Assembly (NCBI RefSeq): GCF_031755915.1
Contig: NC_083380.1
Location: 31,778,501 to 31,842,500, forward strand
Length of the DNA stretch: 64,000 nt
Source of the DNA: Ziziphus jujuba
Lineage: Eukaryota; Streptophyta; Magnoliopsida; Rosales; Rhamnaceae
Reading direction: 5' to 3'
Shown in pieces: positions 10,879 through 22,121 of this stretch. The first letter of the stretch is position 1. Every line of letters starts with the position of its first letter. The position numbers and the translations under genes were made by a program. The notes below the pieces were generated by a model, which saw nothing but the letters and a program-made list of their open reading frames with translations, was not told the DNA's origin and ran no database searches.

Positions 10879-13542
10879 ATGACAGAATCAAGAATGAGGA
10901 GAGGGGAGCCACCCATGAGGATCAATGAGGAGGAGTCCGTAGCATTCCATGGCGATGCCCGAGCTACCGGGAGCGGAGACCAAGTGGACATGAGAGCTGT
11001 TTTGGAGTCAATACAGCGGGTTAGTGCTCAAGTTGAGCATGTGAATCAAAGGATGGGAAGGCTAGAAGTTTCCCAAGGAATTCCGAACACAAGAAATAGG
11101 CAAGAATTCCATGGAGGACGAGGCCGAGGACGAGGAGGTCGCGAGAGACCGAGAGAGGAATTTGATGAGGAGCCATTCGGTGGAGACTTTGAGGAAGGTA
11201 TGGACGAAACTTTTGCTATCCAAGATAGAGCTGGCCATGGAAGATATAGGAGGGAAGAAACAGATGGCAATCTTAGCAATATCAAGATCAACATCCCACC
11301 ATTCATGGGAAAAAGTGACCCCGAAGCATATTTGGAGTGGGAAGAAAAGATGGATGTGATATTTGACCGCCATAATTATTCTGAGGCTAAGAAGGTGAAA
11401 TTGGCAGCAATGGAGTTTGGCCATTATGCACTCCAATGGTGGACCAATGAGCAAAACACCCGAAGGAGAGTTGGTGATGACTTGATTACTACATGGCGAC
11501 AAATGAAAGGAGCCATGCGGAAGCGATTCGTACCATCACACTATCATAGGTTGCTGTATCAAAGACTTCAATCTTTATCTCAAGGACATGGATCCGTTGA
11601 GGATTATTACAAGGAGATGGAGATGCTTATGATGAGATTGAACTTGAATGAAGATAGGGAAGCAACCATGGCAAGGTTTCTTGGTGGTTTGAATCGTGAA
11701 ATAGCCAATCAACTAGAATTGCAACAATATGTGGAATTGGAGGAGATGTTGCATGTGGCTATTAAATTAGAGCATCAATTCAAGAGGAGGGGTGTAAGAT
11801 CATGGTTTGGAGGTGTTTCCAACAGTGGAAGGTCCAATTCAAGTAGCTGGAGGAACAATCCCATCTATGAAAGCAAGCTAAAGCCGAAAGTCAAAGAAGA
11901 AAGTTCAAATTGGCCAAGGAAGGAGATTAGAATCAAATCTGTCCAAGCACCAAAGAATGAGGTAAAATTAGATCCTAAACCCTCTAGAACTCATGATGTT
12001 GTGTGTTTTAAGTGCCAAGGAGGAGGACACATTGCTAGCCAATGCCCGAATAGAAGAATCATGGTGTTAAAGGGCAATGACGAGCTAGAATCGGAAAGTG
12101 AAGAAAGTGAGGATGAAGCCAAGCAAGAGGAGGAGGATTTGGAGGATGAACCCGAAACCTTGCAAGCATCCAATGCTGAATTAAACTTGCTTTCTAGGAG
12201 AGTACTTGCTGCATACAAAGATGAGGATGAAATTCAAAGAGAGAACATCTTCCACACCCGATGTGAAATTCAAGGTAAGATTTGTAGTATGATTATTGAT
12301 AGTGGAAGTTGTACAAATGTAATTAGTAACATTGTAGTTGATAAATTAGGCTTAATAACTATTAAACATCCAGAACCTTATAGATTACAATGGCTTAATG
12401 ATGGTGGTGAAATAAAAGTGAATAAACAAGCCAAAGTAAAATTTAATATAGGTAGATATGAGGATGTAGTTTTATGTGATATTGTACCCATGATTGCTAG
12501 ACATATACTATTAGGTAGACCATGGCAATTTGATAAAGACGCTACTCATTTTGGTCGAGAAAATAGTATTGTTTTCAGGTTTAAAGGGAAGAAGGTCAAG
12601 CTGGAACCATTATCTCCTAAAGAGGTTTACAAAGACCAATTACAAATGCAACAAAGGAGAGAAGCCGAAAAGCTTAAGGAAAAAGCAAGTATGGCACCAA
12701 CGGCTTCACCATCCTTTCAAGAAGGTAAGAATGAGGTTGCTGATCAAGGTAAGGTTTCTAAGACTCATATTGAATGGAAAGATCAAGGAAAAGCCGAAAG
12801 AGAGGGGAAAGAAAGTGGCAAACCCAAGAGCTTGGAGAAGGAAGAGAAATCTGAAGGTTTGCGCCAATCCAAGGGGAAAAAAGAAAAAGAAAGAAAAGAA
12901 AGGTTAAGTAGCAACTTTTATTTGAGTTTAGGGGATATTAATAAGGTTATTGAGTGTAAGAAACCTTTGCTGGTCATTATTTATAAAGAAAATTATTTTA
13001 ATGATCAAACTAACTTTGAAGAACTTGAATTGCCAAGTTCAATGATTTCTTTTTTGAAGGAATTTGGAGATGTCTTCCCAAATGAAATTCCAATTGGACT
13101 ACCATCCAATCAAGAGGGAAAAGGTGAGCTTGCTGTCCGAGGTAAGTCTTCTAATACTCAGGTTGTGTGGAAAAATTTTATTAAAACCAAGAGTGAGAAA
13201 TTTGGTGTAAAAGCCGAGAGTGAGGAAGGTGAGATGGCATTGAGTGAGAAAGGAAAAGGAAGACAAGAAAGGAAGAATATAAATTGTTATCTTAGCTTTG
13301 GTGATGTTAATAAAGTAATTATGAATAAGAAATCATTGCTGACCATGAAGTTTAAAGATACTTATTTAAAGATGTCTTTATTGCATAGAACTTTATCTGC
13401 ATTGTTGAGAGCCTTACTTAGTGGCAATTTGAAAATTTGGGAAATATTGTTTGCTAACTTTAAAAAGTGTAATGTTTACCATAATGAGCATGTATTTCTA
13501 GATTTTGTTGTAATAGTGTTTGACCCAGGAGAATTGGTTTAG
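10879..13542 (+). CDS. Gypsy G gag-protease protein (887 aa), pol deleted
   Basis: The frame is open upstream to 10861 with a TTG; the first ATG is 10879, which I take as the start. Order of parts: a coiled, Arg/Gly-rich N-terminus; capsid-like gag (about residues 135-305) with INIPPFMGKSDPEAYLEW, a WW pair, RRFVPSHYHR-like text and TMARFLGGLN; a CCHC zinc knuckle CFKCQGGGHIASQC (about 375-390) for RNA binding; an acidic linker; and a retroviral-type aspartic protease with IIDSGSCTNV (Asp about 474) and HILLGRPWQ. The frame then reaches FGDVFPNEIPIGLP, the usual run-up to reverse transcriptase, but RT does not follow. Instead a second copy of the Lys/Glu-rich linker appears (about 745-835), then unrelated residues and a stop. 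It would package RNA and process gag, but cannot copy or integrate itself. Confidence 0.9.
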   Translation: MTESRMRRGEPPMRINEEESVAFHGDARATGSGDQVDMRAVLESIQRVSAQVEHVNQRMGRLEVSQGIPNTRNRQEFHGGRGRGRGGRERPREEFDEEPFGGDFEEGMDETFAIQDRAGHGRYRREETDGNLSNIKINIPPFMGKSDPEAYLEWEEKMDVIFDRHNYSEAKKVKLAAMEFGHYALQWWTNEQNTRRRVGDDLITTWRQMKGAMRKRFVPSHYHRLLYQRLQSLSQGHGSVEDYYKEMEMLMMRLNLNEDREATMARFLGGLNREIANQLELQQYVELEEMLHVAIKLEHQFKRRGVRSWFGGVSNSGRSNSSSWRNNPIYESKLKPKVKEESSNWPRKEIRIKSVQAPKNEVKLDPKPSRTHDVVCFKCQGGGHIASQCPNRRIMVLKGNDELESESEESEDEAKQEEEDLEDEPETLQASNAELNLLSRRVLAAYKDEDEIQRENIFHTRCEIQGKICSMIIDSGSCTNVISNIVVDKLGLITIKHPEPYRLQWLNDGGEIKVNKQAKVKFNIGRYEDVVLCDIVPMIARHILLGRPWQFDKDATHFGRENSIVFRFKGKKVKLEPLSPKEVYKDQLQMQQRREAEKLKEKASMAPTASPSFQEGKNEVADQGKVSKTHIEWKDQGKAEREGKESGKPKSLEKEEKSEGLRQSKGKKEKERKERLSSNFYLSLGDINKVIECKKPLLVIIYKENYFNDQTNFEELELPSSMISFLKEFGDVFPNEIPIGLPSNQEGKGELAVRGKSSNTQVVWKNFIKTKSEKFGVKAESEEGEMALSEKGKGRQERKNINCYLSFGDVNKVIMNKKSLLTMKFKDTYLKMSLLHRTLSALLRALLSGNLKIWEILFANFKKCNVYHNEHVFLDFVVIVFDPGELV

Positions 13543-13589
13543 TTGCACTTACGAAAGGAAAGGTTTCCTAAACAATGAAAGTCAAAGCT

Positions 13590-13765
13590 CATGCCGCCTA
13601 TGGATGGACTTTTTCAAGTTTTGGAGCAGAATAACAAGAATGCCTACAAGCTTGATTTATCGGTGAGTATAACATGAGTGCTGCATTTAATGTTGCTGAT
13701 TTAACTCCTTTTGCTGCAGGTGATGATCTTGATTTGAGGAGAAATCCTTTTCAAGAGGAGGGGAA
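13590..13765 (+). pseudogene. Remnant of gypsy pol integrase C-terminus
   Basis: After the gag-protease stop, the sequence encodes NKNAYKLDL, then in the next frame EYNMSAAFNVADLTPF and DDLDLRRNPFQEEGND, the conserved tail of plant gypsy integrases. The frame continues through the polypurine tract into the 3' LTR to a stop at 13950-13952, with PITRAQIKRFK, a known habit of this group. Everything from RT to the integrase core is deleted between about 13110 and 13600. Confidence 0.85.
13754..13765 (+). other. Polypurine tract of gypsy G
   Basis: AGAGGAGGGGAA immediately before the 3' LTR, the expected primer for plus-strand synthesis. Confidence 0.85.
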
Positions 13766-14901
13766 TGATGTGATTCCGCCCGAGCCCGCTCAACTGATAA
13801 CCCGCTGGGGTGCTGACTCGACACAGATGAAGACTAGGCCAATCACAAGAGCTCAAATTAAGAGATTTAAGGACAACCTGGAAGTATTTATACAGGGGGT
13901 AATCAATCTCAACAGAGCTTGTCCATACTTGAAGATACAAAGCCTATTCTAAGCATCCAAGTGGTGGAAGCCGATACGGACCCGGGTGACGGTTTTGGTA
14001 CATTTTTGGAGTCCGAGAAGCATGAAATGGTTCCAATGCTTTATGGGTTCAATACATATGCATAAGAGGTCATGGAATCAAGTTAAATCAGCCTCAAATG
14101 CAATCAAAAAGGGCTTGTACGGACAGCTTCAACAATTTGGCCGAATTTGCTGTATTGCTTGCTGGCTTTACTGTATTTTACTGTATTAGCCTTTTCTTAT
14201 TTTTCCAAGCATGGGTAACGTGTGGGCCTTCATATTCAGTTTATTTGGCATCCTAAAAAGCATCTAGAAGCTGATTTGGAGCTCAATTTGGTCAAAGATT
14301 GGTCAAAGTCAACTTAGTGAAAAAGCTAGTATTATAGTTTCCTAATTTGATTATACTTTTTTGTTTTAGGAAATTACCATTACTTTTTAGTTTTTATTTA
14401 TTTATTTTCTGGAAAAATAAGTTTAGGAAAGTTATTATTTTATTATTTTCATTGTAAATTAATTAATTCCTAATTCAAAATAAAGGAATTAATTAATCCA
14501 AATTAGATTAGGAAAGGAGTGAGAATTTCGGCCACCATAGAACTCTTTATTGTGTGGCCTGTTTTACCTAGGGTTTTTAGGGTTTACTTTGTTTCTTTCA
14601 AAGCCTATTTAAAGGCTTATTTTTCAATATGAATACAACTTTGATTTGATTAAGAAAATACTTATGAGATTAATTATCTCTTTGTTCTTTGAGAACATCT
14701 AAAACACCATTAGAGAATTGGTTGTTTTAGCTTGACTTATCAATAGGTTTTCCATCCCCTATTGTGGCGTCTACATTATACCAAGGTTTCTAACCACAGG
14801 TTGGTTAGGGGTTGAGGTCCATTCCATTAGAACTTGAACTTAATTGAGATTCGGGCTAATATAATACGGGTTTAGGAGCAGGTCGTCCTACGTTCGTATC
14901 A
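13766..14901 (+). repeat. 3' LTR of gypsy G
   Basis: 1136 bp, TGATGTG...GTATCA, about nine substitutions from the 5' copy (for example near 13795, 13892, 13897, 14014, 14215, 14664, 14698 and 14851). Followed by target duplication AATCC. Confidence 0.95.
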
Positions 14902-16783
14902 AATCCATTGCATAAATTTCATAAATTTCACATCCATCAACTCTCAATTCCACCAATTTAAATATACAATTTTCCAATGGCATAAATATTTTTGAAACAT
15001 AATAATTGAAATCAATATTTCTTCCTCAAATCCTCAAAAACCCATTTGAATCAAATATGTCATTTAAACCTCATAAAATCCACAATAATCAAAATTCTCA
15101 TAAATATACATTTTCAAACACATAATAAATCCATCAATGAAATTAACAATAATCTAAAATAAAGATTCCTTCAATCCCTCAAAATTCAAAATACAATTAA
15201 ATCCCACAATTCATCAATAGATAAATACATTTTTATTAAACAAAAATAAATTCACAATTAAATTCAACAACAATTCAAATTCATAATTTCTTTAAAATTG
15301 AATTTCATAAAAATAAAATCTCCATAATTTAGCAAAATCAAAATATGCTTTAATGCACATATACATTTAATTTATTCAAATGGTGCCATCAAAATTCCAA
15401 ATATAATTTTACTAAATATTTAACACACAAAATATTAAATCCAAACATTTAATTATCACAAAATAAATATAATTTAACACCCGAAAATTAAGTTTGAAGG
15501 TGGGTCACTCACATCGAGCAAGCGTATCAATCAAGATCCTCCACAGGATCAACTCCACTACTCACATGTGCACCTAAAATATCAACATTACATAAAATCA
15601 AATATATTAATATTTTAATCGAATAATTCACAAATGGGTACCGAGAAAGCGAACACAAACGACAACCAAAATTTATGAATGATATACCAAATCAAAGCTT
15701 GTGAAGCGAGGATTACGGATCTGGTCTTACTTTCCGGAGATCAGACCCGTGGTGGTTGGAATCTCGTCGGAAAACTCTCGGATTTTAGGCCCTCGATTCT
15801 CACATCCCATTAAGAATGGGGAAAGTAGACACCAGATTTGGGTTTAGGGGGTCAGAATTAGTGGGAGAAGATGGGCGGTGCAACTGGGAACTCGCCGAAA
15901 ATCGATTTCCGGACGAGCCACCATGGTCACAAGAAACCGTCACTGCCGACGGCATGTCCGGTGGACACTGACCGTGATTTTTCGAGGAAATGTAGATCGG
16001 AGGATGGGTGAACGGATGAGACTAGCAGTGAGGTAAATGGATGCCAGGATAGGAAGAAATCTGGGTTTGAAGCAATTGGCGCTGCCATCGGAAAAAGCCT
16101 CGATCCGAGCGTGTCGGTGGTCGGTTTGCCGTGGGATTTGGTGGGATGGCCGAAAATGAGGAGGCGAAGGTGGTCGGGTGGTGCGTGTATGAAAACGGTG
16201 GCCGGAATGGAAGAGACGGTGGTGGCCGGTTGTGGTGGTCTCTCCTCTCTCTCTCTCTCCTCCCCTCTTTCTCTCTCTTCCCCCCAGCCCACATGTGTTT
16301 TGGCCAAAATAAAAGCCACCCATGGATGACACTGTTCACTCACAGGATTGGTTGAAAACACGACACATGGCATACACTGTTCACTCAAGTCAAAATATAT
16401 TAAAATATTATGGTATACGGAAAATTTTACAAGTCCGTAACTTTCACGCCACATGTCTAAATCGGGCGTGCCGCTAGTCTATGAACTCATATTGACGAGT
16501 ACTTCACAACCATGCATGAGTCAAAACTCAACTTTGCATGAACAAAAAGTCAACTTCGGCACCCCTTGGACAGTTTGGACCTCAACTTGTTTTGCTTGTA
16601 ACTTTCAAACTGTAGCTCCGTTTTCGACGTGCTACTAGTCTACGAACTCGGAATGACACGTACTTCACAACAGTGCCTTGGTCAACACAAAAAGTCAAAA
16701 TTCAACCCTTTTAGTCAATGGCAATCAAACCCAATCAACGTGAAGAAAATTCCGATATTGTTCGGGACGGGTGTTGCAGGAGA

Positions 16784-18213
16784 TGCCAGGTTTCTTTCCA
16801 CTCCACGCTTCTTGTGGTGTTTTTTTCCCAACACGCTTCTTGTTGGGGACCGCACATGCAACCGCTTCCGTCCAAAACTTCTTTGGTAATCTCTTGCATT
16901 TGAGCATACTCCTCGCCATGTCAAGGATAGTTCTATTCTTCCTTTCTGCCACTTCATTTTGTTGGGGAAATCTTGGAACTATTAAAGGCCATCAAATTCC
17001 ATGATCTTTACAATACTTTTGGAATTTGTTTGATGTGAACTCTCCTCCACGATCGAATCTCATAGCTTTGATCACAAGGCCACTTTCCTTCTCAACGAGG
17101 GCTTTAAACTTCTTGAAATTCTTAAACACCTCCGATTTCTCCTTCAAAAAATGCAACCATGTTTTTCTTGAAAATCCATCAATGAAAAGAAGGAAATAGT
17201 TACTCTTATCAAGTGAGCTTGGCTTTATCAGACCGCACACATCCGTATGCATGAGTTCCAACAGCTTTTGAGCTCTTGAGTTTGACTCCTTTGGAAAGCT
17301 TTTCTTAAATTGCTTCCCAAGTAGACATCTTTTGCATACTTGATCAAGATGATGAATGCAATGTAATCCTCTTACCATTTTCTTCTTGGACAATAGCTCT
17401 AAACCTTCAAAGTTAAGATGATTGAATCGAAGATGCCAAAGCCAAGATTCATCTTTGTAACACACCTTGAGACATTTAGCAACATCATTTTGAATGTTAA
17501 GCATGAACATTCTATTTCTTGACATCCGCACCTTAGCTATCAAGTTACTTGCATTGTCTCTTATAGAAAGGTTATTATTTCTTAAGTGAATATCATAACC
17601 TTTCCCTAAGAGTTGCCCTAGTCTCAAGATATTGCTTTTCATATTTGGCACATAATAAACATTTGAAATGAATTGGTATACTCCATTCTATAATCAGATG
17701 AGAATATTACCTTTTCCTTTCGCTGCTATCTTGGATTCATCTCCAAATGATACATTGCTGCTCACAGATTCATCGAGCTCCATGAACATGCTTCTTCTTC
17801 CACATATGATTGCTTGCGCTGGTATCTAGGTACCATCTATTGTCTTCACCTCTTTCGTTGTCCTTGTAAGCCAGTAATAAAGTACCATCTTCTTGACTTC
17901 TTTCTTCAATATAGTTGGCTTTCTCGTCAACTCTATTATTGCTAGGAGTTCTACATTCGGAAGCGTAATGACCAAATTTTTCATAGTTATAACACTTTAT
18001 GTGTGACTTGTCATACCTTGATTTTAAATTGCCTCTCCCACGACCTCTTATTGAGTTTCCTCCTTTTTGAAAGTTGTTGTGATCATCATTAAATCTCCAA
18101 CCTCATCCATATCCTCAACCACAATTTCATCCTTGTTGGCTTCTCTTTCTTTTTTAGTTGGATCAACTCGAGTCTTGAGTAGTTGCTCCATGATCCCTTC
18201 TTTCTTCTTTTTC
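16784..18213 (-). pseudogene. Ty1/copia gag end, protease spacer and integrase
   Basis: 5' continuation of the copia element at 2128-4094. Reading leftwards: a CCHC knuckle CYNYEKFGHYASEC (about 17950-17990), a protease-site region with a mutated WYLDTSASNHM (DTSA in place of DTGA, about 17820), the GAG-pre-integrase zinc motif with WHLRFNHL and CKRCLLGKQ (about 17330-17450), and an integrase core with HTDVCG, FLLFIDGFSRKTWLHFL and RFDRGGEF (about 16995-17250). Integrase ends with MAERKNRTILDMARSML and then GKKPGIS at the LTR A target site. Frame breaks lie near 16990 and at 17650-17700. The N-terminal gag half and 5' LTR are missing because a gypsy fragment begins at 18214. Confidence 0.88.
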
Positions 18214-20816
18214 CGTCACACCCCAAGTCTACATACTTAGAATGTGACAAAAGTCATACTTAAAACATTAATACAACTTATAATGCAGAACATAAAAAAA
18301 AAAAACTCTCTAAACATCACTTATAAATAATGTCTAAAATATATCTCCAAAAATGAACAAAAATAAACTCCAACACCCAAAAGGTCTTTCAAGCTAACTA
18401 ATATAAAAATAAAAACAACTAAACACCATTATCATATGCCAAATCCAGCTACCTTAAAACTATTGAGTACCTGAAACCATAACAATAAATAATGAGTATA
18501 AAACTCAGCAAGCTACTAGGTTTTTCATAAATATAAAATAAGAAAATACTTAAAATCATAACAAATAAATATTCGAAAATAATCTTTAACAACATAAACA
18601 TAATTTTCATATAAACTCTAATTGTTAAGTACATAGTAGGACTTTCCATAACATAATATTACCCATCGATAATCCGAAATCCGAATCAAATTGTGTGTGA
18701 GGCATGTAACAAGTGGGGAAACATAAATTTTAAAAACAAACGCTCACACGCGAAGGTATGAGCCATACCCCTACTGTGATCATCAGTAAGTCCTTCCACA
18801 TGAAACAATATGTCTAAACCCGAAGGTAAAGAACCATAAATCACTAGGAAATATCTTTACATGATTCATCTCAACATCCAAAAACATACCATAACATATC
18901 CATAAATGCCTACTAAATACCAATAACCAGAGCAAACAAATATATCAATCATCCAATAATTTCTTTATACAATACATATATATTTCATAAAACATAAACT
19001 TATAGAAAAACATAATAAATCAATAACATAAGTACATATTTGCTATGGTTTCAGTTTTAAAAAGCCCAGTAACTTATCTTGATCAGCAAAGTCCATAAAA
19101 GATTAGCAACCTATGAATAATACCAATAGTCTCTTATCAGTATAAAACAGAACCATCATATACCATAAATATCTTATGTATAAATCCCATAATCAAACTC
19201 TTAAATTCAAACTAAATGAATAAGAGTTGATACCATAAGATCATCATAGATTAACCCCCAAATCTTAAAATCATAAGCTTAGAACAAGATCAAATCACCA
19301 GAAGCCGAATAAAAACCTATTAATCCATAAATAGTCTCTCAACAAGAATAAACTCCCTTATTCAAACGATATCATCTAAGTATGAAAAATTATGGGGGTA
19401 TTGTATACATGCATAGGTGACTGTGATTAAAACCATTTTATAAAATAATAATGAAAAACTATTCAAAACTCATTGAAAAGGTAACAACTAAATACTGAAA
19501 CTATTAGATTTTCAGAAACCTTCAACTAATATTCAATTTGTTTCTCTTTCATAAAATTTTGTATGGATTTGAAATTTTAAGATTAAAACTAGGCACTTGT
19601 ATATACTCATATAAAATTTTAAAAGCCAAACAAAGGTAAAAAACATGGTCAAATTAAATTTAGTAACTAATTGACAGAAACTGAAAATCAGCATTTTACA
19701 GGAAGTCCGGTCTACATAAAAATTCATTAAAAATAAAATACAATTCCAAAAGCAGTAACATTTTACAGTGTTTAACTATACATAGTAATAATCCTATATA
19801 AAAATTATTAGGTCAAACAGAGACCGAAAACTATTTCAAATCAAATTTTATTCTTTACTAAAAGGATTAGAAAATAGATTCAAACAGCTGGATATACGTA
19901 ACTCAGAAAATCACCACGGCCAAAATATAAATAATTTGAAGCTAAATTTTTTATAATAATATTAGACATACCGATAATAAGGTATACAAATTTCAGGTTA
20001 AAATAATTTCGTTTGGATCTGTTTTGAAATTTTTATATACGAACCATACTGATGTCACACAGAAAAGCCAGACAAAATGCATAAATTCAAAATTTCATAA
20101 TAAATTGAAAACAGATCCAAATCAACCCAAATAAATTTCCAAGCATTCATAAACATGTCCATCCATACAATTTTTAATTCCAAAAGATACCTTTAAATAT
20201 TTTAGATAAATTCGAACAGTCACTCTCTACAGATCCCAAATAAATTTTAGAGTAGGGTTTCAACAATAATTCTTCAATTCAACCTTAATCAATACTTCTA
20301 TAATCTCAAAACATCTCGAATAATATCATATAACATAAAAAGATCATAAAACCAACCATGAATAACCTCAAAGATTCAGGATCTTCCTTTCTATACTCCA
20401 AAACTTGATCAGAAATCGAAATTTTCAAAGATACTGGATCCCTAACACTCTTAAAAAATAGATACCAAAACCCTAAATTAAGATCGGAAGCCTTTAATAT
20501 TAACCCTAATTGCTTTTTGGGCTAGAAGAAAAAGAATAAAAAGAAGAAGATGACTTACCCGATACCCTAGCGGCGCAAAGTTGAAAACAACGTAAAAGTA
20601 AAATAAAAGCATTTTCCCCTTCCTTTAAAAAAAAAAAAAACAAAATAAAATAATTACCCTTAAATATTTATTTTTCAATTTCCTAATAAAATTGAAATAT
20701 ACTTATAACAAAATCTATTAGGATAAAAACTCTATTATTTTTTTTATAAATAAAAGTTATAAAACCCTTTTTTTTAAATATATATATATATATATATATA
20801 TTACCCGTATATTACA
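18214..20816 (-). repeat. 3' LTR of a truncated gypsy element (about 2.6 kb)
   Basis: On the minus strand it begins TGTAATATACGGG right after a polypurine tract (complement of 20817-20828, AAGAGGGGGGGA) and ends GACTTGGGGTGTGAC at about 18214. The final base pair differs from the expected CA. It is AT-rich with no open frame of note. The coordinate at the left edge is uncertain by a few bases. Confidence 0.7.
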
Positions 20817-20859
20817 TCCCCCCCTCTTAAAAGAATTTCATCCTCGAATTTGATTTACC

Positions 20860-21988
20860 TTAACTATCAAATAGATGGAGATACTTCTTGCAAATCTTAT
20901 CTTCACATTCCCGAGTGGCTTTTTCTACTGAATGATTTCTCCATAAAACTTTTACCAAAGGAGTCTTCTTAGTGCATAGTTCTTTTTCCTTTTGATCTAC
21001 GATTCGGAGTGGTAACTCTTCATATGTAAGGTCCATATTGATTTGAAGAGGCTCGAAACTCACCACATGTGAAGGATCATGAACGTATTTGTGGAGCATG
21101 GATACATGGAATACATTATGCATTCCAGATAATGCAGGTGGTAAAGCAAGCCTATAAGCTAAATCACCAACTCTATCTAGAATCTCAAAAGGTCCAATAA
21201 ATCTCGGACTTAGCTCGCCCTTTTTTTCCAAACCGCATCACCCCTTTCATAGGAGCAACTTTAAGAAATACCATATCTCTTGTAGAAAACTCCAAATCTT
21301 TTCTTCGATTGTCCGCATAACTCTTATATCGAATCTGAGCTGCCTTCATTCTCTCCTTTATCTTAATGATGACTTCACTAGTATTTTGAACAATCTCTGG
21401 CCCTAATTTCTTTCTTTCTCCAACATCATCCAAATGCACTGGGGACCTACACTTACGTCCATAAAGTGCCTCATATGGGGCCATTTTGATGCTTGTGTGA
21501 TAACTATTATTATATGCAAACTCTACCAAAGATAGATGCTTATCCTAACTACTAGTAAAATCCATCACACATGCTCGAAGCATGTCTTCCAAAGTTTGAA
21601 TAGTCCTCTCTGACTATCCATCCATCTGGGGATGAAATACAATACTAAAATTAAGTTTCGTACCCATAGCTTTATGTAGACTCTTCTAGAAATTCGAAGT
21701 AAACCTGGGATCACGATCAGAAATAATCGATAATGGGACTCCATGCAACCTCACGATCTCATTAACATACAACTGAGCATACTGATCTATAGTGAATGTG
21801 GTATGTATAGGCAGAAAATGGGTAAATTTGATCAAACAATCCACAATGACCCATATAGCATTATAGCCCTTTAGTGTCTTTGACAACCCAACAACAAAAT
21901 CCATTGAAATCTGCTCCCACTTACATTCAGGTACCATTAAAGGTTTTAACAAACCAGATGGTCTCTGATGCAAATAATCAAGAATCAT
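20860..21988 (-). pseudogene. Gypsy (Tekay/Del-like) integrase C-terminal part
   Basis: Minus-strand pol remnant. It opens at about 21988 within the HQRPSGLLKPL segment that normally follows the zinc-binding region of integrase, then the core: WEQISMDFVVGLSKT, IWVIVDCLIKFTHFLP, EIVRLHGVPLSIISDRDPRFTS. After a break at 21540-21680 come MVEFAYNNSYHTSIKMAPYE, YGRKCRSPVHLDD, then a C-terminal region with FHVSMLHKYVHDPSH and a chromodomain-like tail with RIVDQKEKELCTKK and VKVLWRNHSVEKATRE. That tail is characteristic of Tekay/Del chromoviruses. Frame changes occur near 21200, 21540 and 21680. Everything 5' of the integrase core is missing; the break at about 21990 has no visible repeat boundary. 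Confidence 0.85.
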
Positions 21989-21989
21989 G

Positions 21990-22090
21990 AAAACAATGGT
22001 GTTAAGTTCAACAATGATCGGAGTACTGCTCGGATAAGGAAAGCAGATGTTTTCCTTTGAATTTTTGTCATTTTGAATTTCCTCTAGAAA

Positions 22091-22121
<31 letters not shown>

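Larger units (their letters stand above)
8594..14901 (+). mobile_element. Non-autonomous Ty3/gypsy element G, complete with both LTRs
   Basis: 6308 bp with target duplication AATCC (8589-8593 and 14902-14906), inserted into LTR A. Both LTRs are 1136 bp (8594-9729 and 13766-14901) and differ at about nine positions by eye, so insertion is recent. The internal region (9730-13765) holds a primer-binding site complementary to initiator tRNA-Met, a long leader, one gag-protease ORF, a short remnant of the integrase end, and a polypurine tract. Reverse transcriptase, RNase H and the integrase core are missing, so mobility would depend on a related autonomous element. Confidence 0.95.
4095..16778 (-). 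mobile_element. Solo LTR A of the CCCGTCC family, interrupted twice
   Basis: In plus orientation it starts TGTCAGGACCCG (4095) and ends CGGGTGTTGCA (16778), the reverse of a TGYAACACCCGTCCC...GGTCCTGACA LTR. A perfect 5-bp target duplication GGAGA flanks it (4090-4094 and 16779-16783), and copia integrase coding continues on both sides. Two later insertions, LTR B with its duplication (4207-7159) and gypsy G with its duplication (8594-14906), interrupt it. Removing them leaves about 3.4 kb. The LTR size and TGTAACACCCC start fit Tekay/Del chromoviruses, but no internal region is attached, so assignment is by LTR character only. A GC-rich segment (15700-16350) and the AT-rich remainder contain no credible coding sequence. 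Confidence 0.9.
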
